A stretch of 64,000 nt of DNA from Hysterium pulicare CBS 123377 (Eukaryota; Ascomycota; Dothideomycetes; Hysteriales; Hysteriaceae), in the NCBI GenBank assembly GCA_000467715.1, contig AJFK01000317.1:1-64000 (forward strand), given 5' to 3'. Below are positions 56,901 to 64,000 of the stretch, one piece after another (position 1 is the first letter of the stretch; the number at the start of each line of letters is the position of its first letter). The notes beneath the pieces are model-generated. The model did no database searches and was not told the DNA's origin. It saw only the letters and a list, made by a program, of their open reading frames with translations. A program made the translations under genes and the position numbers.

Positions 56901-58773
56901 CAGCGAGGTGGCATCTATGCGAGCCCTCCAGGAAAAGAGAGATAGATACTTGAACGAGAGCTCTCTCTTCCTCGATCGATTAAAGAAATTCATGGACATG
57001 ACGTTCGGCGCCGCACTTATCGACACCAAGGATGCTCTTTCTCGACAAGCCAGCACAGGTTCAAAACCGTCCACACAATCGAATGTCGATGCTCATGATT
57101 TGGCCCGAACGAATCTGTGGCAATTTAGCCCTCTCCTCCTGTTTGCTAAGGAAATCGACCGGTTATCCTGGGATGAAATGGTTAAAATGTATCAAGCACG
57201 AGCCGGGCCAATGTTTCAAGAGGAACTGAGGGATAATGTACTGGCGTGGAAGAGAATTGCCCGGAAACCTACTGGGGATGAGCAGGATCTTCTGTTCACG
57301 GCCCAGGAGAAAGAACCGGAAAGTATCACTGGTGCTGCCAGAAAACTTACCGTCAAGCGAAGCCAAACACTAGCACGAGGTCTTCGATCGGCATCCGGAG
57401 ACAAAGAAGCAAAAGCTGAAAAAGCGCAGACCGGCAAATTGCATCCATTCGAGGTGTTTGCAGGTGCGCTCGACGACATGTCTCCTCTTATTCTCACGGA
57501 GCAGAATTTCGTCACCGACTTCTTCCACGCAACTTCCTCGGAGAACATTGACTTCCCTGATGCTATTAATGCTGCTACACCAGACGCTCGTCGTCCGGGG
57601 AATTTTTACACACGCAAACTTTTCGAACCAGACAGGGCTATGGCTAAGCGTGTTTCGGAGGTTATGGAGGACATCTTCTCGTTCTGGCCAAGCGACATCC
57701 AGAACCTTGTAGAGTGGGCAATCAAGGCAGATCCATTGTAAGTTATCACCTGCATTTCTAAGATGGTCAGGATACTAACTTCGTAAAAAGACAAGGTGTT
57801 GGTATTCTATGTGCTGTTGACCGAAAACTGGTTGAATTCGAAGACTCGAACCAGGACTTCATGACTCGCACACTACAAAAGATTCACGAACGGCTTACTG
57901 GCTTGTTTACGCGTTTCGTTGACGAGCAAGTCCGTGCTATCGAAGACACTAAGGTCAAGATCAAGAAACGCAAAGGCGTCATCGCATTCATCAAGACTTT
58001 CCCACACTTTTCACTTGCCATTGAAAACATGCTGCCCGCTTCTGATGACCACGAACGACTTGAAATTCGAAACATGGTGGATGATGCCTATCAGAGAGTC
58101 AACAAAGCTATGTTCGAAAGTTTGAAAGTCATCGCGAAAGAATCTCCGGCTGTTATGGCCACGCAAGGACAAGGTGATCCTGAGGACAAGGAAGCTCTAA
58201 ACTACCATATCCTTCTCATTGAAAACATGAACCATTACATTGAGGAAGTTGACGAACGTGCGGACTCTGTGTTAGCAGAGTGGCGTGCCAAGGCAGGCGA
58301 AGAGATGGACGAACATATGGCTTTGTATGTTGATGCCGTCATTCGTCGGCCACTTGGTAAACTTCTGGTAAGTGCAAAACTCTTTGCATTTACGTTGCGA
58401 ATCAAGTACTGACACATAAATTTAGGAATTTATCGAATCGACCGAGACTCTCATCGCTTCGGGTATTTCTCCATCGTCGGTAGCAACGCGTTCCTCACAT
58501 GCACGGTCTCTATTCCGCAAGCTTGTCTCCTCTTACGACGGCAAGGAATTACGGAGAGGCATCGAAGCTCTTAAGAAGCGTGTCGACAAGCACTTTGGTG
58601 ATGCAGATGATCCAGGCCTAAGTCGAAATCTTGTTGTCAAAGTACTTAAGGAATGCGAGAAGAAGTATGCAGATGTCTGCGAACGTACTGTACAAATCAA
58701 CCAGGAAGTTTACGCTGGCGAGGTGGAGGTTGAATTGAGGATGGAGGATGTAGCTTCTGGTTTCCGCCGTTAG
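53944..58773 (+). CDS. SEC3: Exocyst complex subunit Sec3
   Basis: Sec3 marks sites of polarised secretion and tethers vesicles to the plasma membrane through PI(4,5)P2 and Rho GTPases. Three exons (53944-57737, 57791-58367, 58426-58773) give 1572 aa. After a disordered start, residues about 120-250 form the Sec3 PIP2-binding PH domain (KKPRVIIISVRSTGRVRLHK, GKTWNMEDLSAVESF, DVGFIVTIAKPYYW and GSMVKIYNKYTQGKVPLLLG). About 450 residues of Pro/Arg/Ser-rich low-complexity sequence follow, then a basic stretch (EKRRKKRRSNQQ). The C-terminal half has the helical Sec3 fold: LEADIRREIGRVEAGSWLGH, LLTLYNVELSVGFPFHFDSS and PLILTEQNFVTDFFHATSS. The final exons carry IKTFPHFSLAIENMLPASDD and YHILLIENMNHYIEEVDE. 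The large proline-rich linker is typical of filamentous fungi. Confidence 0.94.
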
Positions 58774-59432
58774 CGGAATGGCGCTGGATTTGAATATGGG
58801 ATTTTTCTTTTATGGGAGGCATATATACATGTATGGGTTCGATGATGTTTCTGGCGTTTATGGGCGGACGAGCGCGTTACATTGACGCTAAAGGTTGCCC
58901 TTTCCATCTACCATCTATGGCGAGCAGGGCGTTTTCAGGTTGGATGTGGTTTTCAAGTAGCTAGCAATCTGGATAGGGCATTGCCAGTGTATGAGATACT
59001 CAATTGTGGCTTGCTCAAACTAGCTACTATCATCGACTTTCTATACAGAAATGCTCTGGCGGACTGCCCAGGGCCGACTCCTCCTATATGTCGGCAGATT
59101 GTATTCACAGTCGGCCTTTCTCATCGTTGCTATATCTTTCTCCAACACGTGTATTGCCCCGACTCCGAGCGTTGGATAGTCTTGGCACTAGACTTGTCGA
59201 TCCAGCATTGGCGACATCGATCCTCAACTCAAATGGAGCATCGTCCACATCAACGCGCGCCAAACATGTGAGACCTAGCAGCCCAGACAAAGGGTATCTC
59301 GTCATACAACCGACTTCGAGAATCCTTCGAATTTCAATATATAAATCTGCAGCCACTTGTGCTTTTCCTTCGCAATTGATAATTCTAATGTGCTCCATCA
59401 CCTATCTTTGAACCATTACATTTCATTGGAAG
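58774..59432. other. Intergenic region
   Basis: This holds the SEC3 3' flank and the promoter of the DUF1295 gene. Overlapping frames at 58882-59271 and 59004-59411 contradict each other and lack domains. No gene is supported. Confidence 0.5.
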
Positions 59433-60616
59433 ATGCCTCTCCTCAACACCCTCCTAAATCTAACCGCCTTCCGTAGCCCTCTCCTTCGAACACTTGTCCC
59501 TTCAGTTGCCCTCGCATATGGTATTCAAGCTGCGGTAGCGGTCCCGTCCATCGCTACCCGTTCCGAACAATTCTATGATCTCTCAGGGAGCATCACTTAC
59601 CTCTCGTGCACGGCTCTAAGCTTATACTTACCGTATCTTCGAGCTCGAGCTACTGGCGTTGTATATGGAGGACTGGCAGAGTATCTCAAGGCACCAGCAC
59701 CAGGACAGGGACTGTGGTTCTGGAGACAAGCTATTTTGAGTGTTGCTGTGGGGATTTGGGCTACGAGACGTACGTTTCTAGAATCTATCCGACCACGACA
59801 CTAGTCCCATGATATTCCTCAAACAAATGACTCCTCTATTCCACGTTGCTAATACTTGACATGATCTAGTCGGCACCTATCTCTTCTCCCGCATAACTCA
59901 AGACGGCCACGACTCCCGCTTCGACGACATCCGCAACTCACCACCCAAATTCCTCACCGCTTTCCTAGCGCAAGCAACATGGGTCTCCTTATGTCTTCTC
60001 CCCGTCATATCCGTGAACGCCCTCCCCCGTTCCGCCTACGCGCTAGCCCGCCTCCAGAACGTCACATCCCACCTCCCACAACCCATCTCCGCTCGCCCCT
60101 ATGCCACAGACATCCTAGGCATAGCGCTCTTCATATTCGGTCTCGGCTTTGAAGTCACAGCGGACAGGCAAAAGGCGCAGTGGAGCCAGGCGAAGAAAGA
60201 GAAGAAACATAGTGAGGAGTTCTTGACTCGGGGTCTTTGGGGTAAGAGTCGGCATCCTAACTATTTTGGCGAGGTGACGCTGTGGACGGGTATTGCGGTT
60301 GCAGCTAGTGGAGTGCTGGTTCGGAATCCGGCGCAGATTGGATTGGGGTTGAGTGGGCTTACGGGGAAGTTGACGGTGGCGGGGATGTGTGCTGCTAGTC
60401 CTGCATTTGTGGCTTTCTTGTTGCTGAAGGTAGGTTCATTCCAACCCTCCTTTTTGGGTGACTGTAAAATTTTCTGTGTAGGAACATACTGACTGGGATT
60501 ATCAGGTTTCTGGCGTCCCGCTCAGCGAGAACAAGTATGACAAACGATACGGCGATCGAAAGGACTATCAGCAGTGGAAAGAAACAACGCCCATGTTCGT
60601 TCCTAAGATATGGTAG
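59433..60616 (+). CDS. DUF1295 multi-pass membrane protein (steroid 5-alpha-reductase-like)
   Basis: The family is an ER-type membrane enzyme group related to 3-oxo-5-alpha-steroid 4-dehydrogenases and isoprenylcysteine methyltransferases; the reaction of fungal members is not established. Three exons (59433-59769, 59870-60429, 60506-60616) give 335 aa. Six to seven hydrophobic spans are visible. The family signature is RGLWGKSRHPNYFGEVTLWT, preceded by FGLGFEVTADRQKAQWSQ. The end is SGVPLSENKYDKRYGDRKDY followed by TTPMFVPKIW, also typical. A second in-phase acceptor 24 nt upstream (TAG at 60479-60481) would add EHTDWDYQ. I prefer the downstream site because a branch-like CTGAC lies 12 nt before TATCAG and the result fits the family. 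Confidence 0.9.
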
Positions 60617-60781
60617 TTTTCATTACTCGTTGGGTGAATTGGCCATATCTATATTCATGTACACAAACTCCACAACCTCAATCCTTAACATAACTCAAAT
60701 CGTTACCACCATGCATGTGCTTTTTGTTTCATTGACCAAGGTTCTGCAAACTCTAATACAAGTATCGGCACTGATAACATC

Positions 60782-61288
60782 TTATTGAACAATGCAACCA
60801 CACCCCGTCTTCTCGTGCTGGACAGGAGCCTGACGCGGGACAGGAACTTGATGCTGGACAGGAACCTCATGCTGGACAGGAACTTGATGCTGGACAGGAA
60901 CCCCATGCTGGATAGGAACCCCATGCTGGATAGGAACCTCATGCTGGGCAAGAACTTCAAGCTCGAGAGCAATCTGATCATCCACAACCCGTCCATACCC
61001 ACACTTATCACAAGCTTTATGTTTGCAACGGTGATCGACGCAGATCTGTCCATATCCTTCGCGGCCTGAGTTCGGACGGCGGCATTGGCAGCAGATCCAA
61101 TTTCTCATCAATGCTGTGGATACCGTTGCTGCTGTAGGTGCCATTGGCGTCGGTGGATTCGAGTTTGACGAGTGGTCATGACTACAGTTTTGGCAGGCTT
61201 TGTGAAAACAAAGGAAATTGTCACATATATCGTGTTCGCCGCCTTTGCTGGTGTTTGGGTGCTTGCAATCACAGCAGATCCAGCCCAT
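60782..61288 (-). CDS. Cysteine-rich protein with duplicated zinc-binding-like module and CaaX tail
   Basis: This is a single exon of 168 aa. Two copies of one cysteine module sit exactly 61 residues apart. Copy one has Cys 5, 6, 8, 22, 27, 32 and 35; copy two has Cys 66, 67, 69, 83, 88, 93 and 96. Both read W-I-C-C-x-C-x13-C-x4-C-x4-C-x2-C, and both contain HKAC before the last cysteines. This spacing suggests metal binding, loosely like a RanBP2/RING-type finger, but I know no named family. A linker rich in Pro, Thr and Ala separates the copies. After copy two come about seven tandem hexapeptides (VPVQHE/VPIQHG type). The protein ends TGCGCIVQ; CIVQ is a CaaX box and the Cys at 163 could be acylated. 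I infer a membrane-attached protein. A related gene lies 400 bp upstream on the same strand. Confidence 0.75.
   Translation of the reverse strand: MGWICCDCKHPNTSKGGEHDICDNFLCFHKACQNCSHDHSSNSNPPTPMAPTAATVSTALMRNWICCQCRRPNSGREGYGQICVDHRCKHKACDKCGYGRVVDDQIALELEVLAQHEVPIQHGVPIQHGVPVQHQVPVQHEVPVQHQVPVPRQAPVQHEKTGCGCIVQ
60826..60960 (-). repeat. 18-bp tandem repeat encoding VPVQHQ-type hexapeptides
   Basis: About seven units of 18 bp occur (plus-strand unit AGGAACCTCATGCTGGAC with small variations). They lie inside the cysteine-rich gene and keep its frame, encoding Val-Pro-(Val/Ile)-Gln-His-(Gln/Glu/Gly). This is a coding minisatellite that could vary in copy number. Confidence 0.85.
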
Positions 61289-61688
61289 TTTCCTTATTTG
61301 GTGAGTTATGGAGTCGAGTTTGGGTTGGAGTCGAAGTTTGTTGGTGAATTGCGTTGTTTGGATGGGATGTTTTGAGTGGGAATTTGAATTTGAGAATGAT
61401 GAGTATGGGTATAGCTGAGATTGATTATACCGTGTTTGAGTGAACTGAGGTCATTGATACGGATGTTGGATTCAAAGAGAAAGAAGTCGTTACCCCAAGG
61501 ACATTCCATGAGTCACAAAAGTATGATCTATAGATTACTGTAACCATGCTGTATGACGCTTCTATCGCATCTTCATATCTCAATCCCTAGTCCCTCCATA
61601 AATCCCTCCTCAAACTATCTCCACTTAACCCCCTCAATCCCACCCACCAAGAAGTCCAGCTCCCTCATGCCTACCCTCCAAACCCGCC
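61289..61688. other. Region between the two cysteine-rich genes
   Basis: These 400 bp are the promoter of the CaaX gene and the 3' flank of the upstream paralogue. A minus-strand frame at 61306-61509 has no features and probably lies in the leader. No other gene is seen. Confidence 0.5.
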
Positions 61689-61877
61689 CTATCTCTTCTT
61701 CCTCCCAAGCCACCCCCTTCCCTTCCCCCGCTTCCCACCGTCATCGTCAACATCTCCGCCAACCCCATGTCCACACTGCCAGCAGTTGTAACCTAGATGA
61801 TCGCAGTCATAGCATCCGACGCCGTTGCGCGCTTCGCCTGGGTTCACGGTACCGCAGTGGCAGCAGGTCCAGACCAT
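61689..61877 (-). CDS. Small cysteine-rich protein, paralogue of the CaaX protein's module
   Basis: This is a single short frame of 62 aa. It starts MVWTCCHCGTVNPGEARNG and has Cys at 5, 6, 8, 22, 25, 32 and 35. This is the same module as in the neighbouring 168-aa protein; only the fifth Cys is shifted by two residues. After the module comes a Gly/Asp-rich stretch and a basic end (GRGWLGRKKR). There is one module instead of two and no CaaX box. Its place next to the larger gene on the same strand suggests a local duplication. It could be a truncated copy or have a further exon I did not find. Function unknown. Confidence 0.6.
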   Translation of the reverse strand: MVWTCCHCGTVNPGEARNGVGCYDCDHLGYNCWQCGHGVGGDVDDDGGKRGKGRGWLGRKKR

Positions 61878-62252
61878 GTTTGAAGAATGGAGTTTGGTTG
61901 GGGAATGAGTTTATTTGTTTGTTATTTGTTAGTCTAACTAGGATGTTGTTGGCTTGAAGAAGTAATGGTGTTGTGAAGACGAGGAGGAGAAAGAGGAAGT
62001 AGATGTCTAAGTAGAGCGTTAGAGATGCTATTCACTTTTGACATGCGTCCTGTTTCTTCCTCGGCTTGCAACTATCATGTGCCATGTGGATTGGTTGTTA
62101 TGGCGCATGTGCTTCGTGCTTTCGGTTTTGGAATTCACTACTGTTGAGTCATTATTCTAGTCACTTCTAAGTCTTGTATCAAGGAATCATAATCACATTT
62201 ACAACTCTAGCACCAGTTCTGTTTCTGTAACCTCGCCTTTAAAATCTCTGAA
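61878..62252. promoter_or_regulatory. Divergent promoter region
   Basis: The 375 bp between the divergent starts of the small cysteine-rich gene and the F-box-like gene contain the promoters of both. No defined element was recognised. Confidence 0.4.
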
Positions 62253-63758
62253 ATGGCCGACTCCGATTCATCATCCATATGTTCCTACAGGACTGCATCC
62301 TCACACATCTCCATTACGAACGTAGCAGAAGCCATAGCTATGACCCTAACATCCGTGAGGGCGAAGATTGTAGATATTAAGAGAAAAAAACCGAAGCGTA
62401 GCATGGAGACGAAGATAATCGACTTCGCGAAACTAGTTGAGGATACGAAAAGAGCAGCGGTGGTGGGCGGAAAGAGTACTGCGTGGGATTCGACATGCAA
62501 CTCCAGCGATAGGAGAGATGGGGACGATGGAGAAGGAATGATGGTCGATAAAGAGTCCCCCGAGCACACAACGTCCATGCCCTATTCTCGAACTGAAGAG
62601 CACGTCTGGCTTTTCTCGTCATACCTCTCAGCTTCCGAACACGACAACCTTATATTTCTTTACCGCAGACCCATCCATGTACCGCCTGGGCCCATGAAAC
62701 GCAGAGCGATCAAGGTCGGTTATAAGCCAACAGATCTCTTGAAACCATCTATTGCGAGCAAGATCCTTTCATGCCGTCTCCGCACCAATAAACCATCTTC
62801 CACGTTTCTCTCAGTCACCAAAGCCCCAAAGCAGGAGAGACACGTACCAAAATTTCTAGGGTTACCCAGAGATGTTAGGGCTCGAATATACTCGTACCTG
62901 ATCGATCCGTATGAATACGTTCCGTGTCTGGATGCGAACGGGGAGTGGCATCCAGCACGGGCCTTCAAATCCCAGAATCCAGACGAGCAGCGAAGGCGAT
63001 CTTATAATCCTAGCCTGATGCTCGTGAACAGACAGATCAATGAGGAATTCATTGAGTCTGTTTGTAAAGTCCTTCCGTATCTAGAGTTAAGAGTCGTGGA
63101 GGAGAATGTAAGGAATGCAGGTATCCCTGATTCTGTTACGGGGATGTGGGAGGGAAGTTTGTGGCAGGGCCAAGGCCATGGGAGAGGTATGGATGTGAAG
63201 GGAAAGAAGAAGTCGAAGAGGTATTGGATAAAGAATCCAGTCCAGCTCCGCGACGTGGATATGCTTTCGCCGCCCTGGTATCGTTACATCTCTTCCCTAT
63301 ATCTCGACATCATTGTCACTCGACATAGTCTCCCTCAAACTTCTCCAAAGGTTCTAGCGGCTCGCCTTGAAGAGGATAGATTCCGTTTCGTAGATTTCGT
63401 AATCGCTGCTTACCAAAAAGGCGAATGGAGAAATTTGAGGGTCCTTGATATTGCGGTGCAGGTTAAGTTGGGAGTGCAGGCGGAACCTGTTCTGTCGAAA
63501 GTGGAAAAGTTGATGGCCGTGAAGCCATTAAGGAGTATTCAAGTGCTGGTGGAGGTGGAAAGCAGGACGGAATGTTGGGTCTGTGAGAGGGCGCTTGTGA
63601 ATCCGAGATTGCAGCCTGCCTCTGACCAAGACAGGCGGAAGGGAAAATGGAAATTCGGCGTGAAGGATAGAAAGGTGGGATTGAGAGAGTGGGGGTTCTG
63701 GATCTTGAAGTGGGAGATCGTTGGGAAGATTCCGGTGAGACGAGCAGAAGTGTTATAA
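62253..63758 (+). CDS. F-box-like hypothetical protein
   Basis: This is a single exon of 501 aa. The N-terminal 200 residues are hydrophilic and Ser/Lys rich without a domain. At about 204-222 is FLGLPRDVRARIYSYLIDP, a degenerate F-box of the kind (LP-x-x-x-R-x-x-I-x-x-x-L) common in large ascomycete families. It is followed by NPSLMLVNRQINEEFIESV, another usual feature of those families. The rest (ISSLYLDIIVTRHS, NLRVLDIAVQVKLG) may be a diverged repeat region. If the F-box is real, the protein could be a substrate adaptor of an SCF ubiquitin ligase, but many such fungal proteins are uncharacterised. The start at 62253 has a plain leader and the frame is intact. Confidence 0.7.
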   Translation: MADSDSSSICSYRTASSHISITNVAEAIAMTLTSVRAKIVDIKRKKPKRSMETKIIDFAKLVEDTKRAAVVGGKSTAWDSTCNSSDRRDGDDGEGMMVDKESPEHTTSMPYSRTEEHVWLFSSYLSASEHDNLIFLYRRPIHVPPGPMKRRAIKVGYKPTDLLKPSIASKILSCRLRTNKPSSTFLSVTKAPKQERHVPKFLGLPRDVRARIYSYLIDPYEYVPCLDANGEWHPARAFKSQNPDEQRRRSYNPSLMLVNRQINEEFIESVCKVLPYLELRVVEENVRNAGIPDSVTGMWEGSLWQGQGHGRGMDVKGKKKSKRYWIKNPVQLRDVDMLSPPWYRYISSLYLDIIVTRHSLPQTSPKVLAARLEEDRFRFVDFVIAAYQKGEWRNLRVLDIAVQVKLGVQAEPVLSKVEKLMAVKPLRSIQVLVEVESRTECWVCERALVNPRLQPASDQDRRKGKWKFGVKDRKVGLREWGFWILKWEIVGKIPVRRAEVL

Positions 63759-64000
63759 TTTACAGTCCTGAGCTTTGGGTATTTCTCATATGTATAAGTA
63801 GTCTAAGAATCCGTTATGGGTTCGGCTAGAATGAGAAGCTGGACTTCGCTGAATCTCAGAGGTTGTTTTGGGATAATCATCGTGTTAGTATACGAAGTAA
63901 GATGATGGTCAAGGATATTGCAGTCTCGTGCAGGAGGAGGTACAAATGATCGTGATCGTGATCGTGATCGTGCTATTATATCGAACTCCACTCATTTCGC
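63759..64000. other. 3' flank with hexanucleotide microsatellite
   Basis: This is non-coding sequence after the F-box-like gene. A (GATCGT)4 run lies at 63948-63971. The run is read as RSRSRS by a short minus-strand frame, which I do not consider a gene. Confidence 0.5.

Noticed and set aside
61553-61957. 134-codon plus-strand frame over the small cysteine-rich gene
   Set aside because: The opposite strand carries the cysteine module shared with the neighbour; the plus frame is Pro/Ser/His-rich without motifs.
1-64000. CRISPR arrays, insertion sequences, phage genes or bacterial operons
   Set aside because: Spliced eukaryotic genes throughout; no repeat-spacer arrays, transposase motifs or ribosome binding site patterns were seen.
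1-64000. Secondary-metabolite or toxin gene cluster
   Set aside because: No polyketide synthase, NRPS, terpene cyclase or clustered P450 genes are present; neighbours are unrelated housekeeping genes.

Overview
The window is nuclear DNA of a filamentous ascomycete (Pezizomycotina). The evidence is the short GT-AG introns (about 50-80 nt) with CTAAC/CTAAT branch sites, the gene density (roughly one gene per 3 kb), and the gene set: a QDE-2-like Argonaute, a MER3 meiotic helicase, a GH81 glucanase, fungal Mlp1, Sec3 and Utp14. A leotiomycete-like origin is only a guess. The window is not bacterial and shows no operons.

Layout. 0.3-2.8 kb: a mitoribosomal uS7 gene and an unrecognised coiled-coil gene, both on the minus strand. 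2.8-10.2 kb: gene-poor DNA whose only convincing gene is a small C2H2 zinc-finger protein (7.87-8.35 kb). That gene only appears after removing an intron, and it has coding-like but broken sequence upstream. A tRNA-like element lies near 9.7 kb. 10.2-13.4 kb: Argonaute with a complete D/E/D/D slicer tetrad. 14.4-16.3 kb: a single-pass membrane coiled-coil protein. 17.5-18.9 kb: a VCX1-type Ca2+/H+ exchanger, convergent with a secreted GH81 endo-1,3-beta-glucanase (19.5-22.6 kb). 23.8-28.5 kb: UTP14, divergent from MRPL27, and COQ3. 28.9-35.7 kb: an Mlp1/TPR nuclear-basket protein of 2241 aa, divergent from COQ3. 37.2-38.7 kb: a UDP-galactose-type transporter. 39.3-44.6 kb: the 12-exon MER3/HFM1 helicase. 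45.4-48.3 kb: V-ATPase subunit a. 49.6-51.3 kb: a PLP aminotransferase. 51.9-53.5 kb: an Nopp140/Srp40-like nucleolar protein, divergent from exocyst SEC3 (53.9-58.8 kb). 59.4-60.6 kb: a DUF1295 membrane protein. 60.8-61.9 kb: two neighbouring small cysteine-rich genes sharing one cysteine module, the first ending in a CaaX box. 62.3-63.8 kb: an F-box-like protein.

Most genes are unrelated housekeeping functions. Shared themes are ribosome biogenesis and mitochondrial translation (uS7m, Utp14, mL41/Mrpl27, Srp40), vacuolar ion and pH homeostasis (Vcx1 and the V-ATPase that builds its proton gradient), and wall or secretory growth (GH81, Sec3, nucleotide-sugar transport). The most novel-looking items are the duplicated cysteine module with a CaaX tail, the hidden zinc-finger gene, a GC-AG intron in MER3, and a 51-nt stop-free, frame-preserving intron in MLP1. 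Exon borders were deduced by reading splice signals and reading frames; nothing was aligned to a database.
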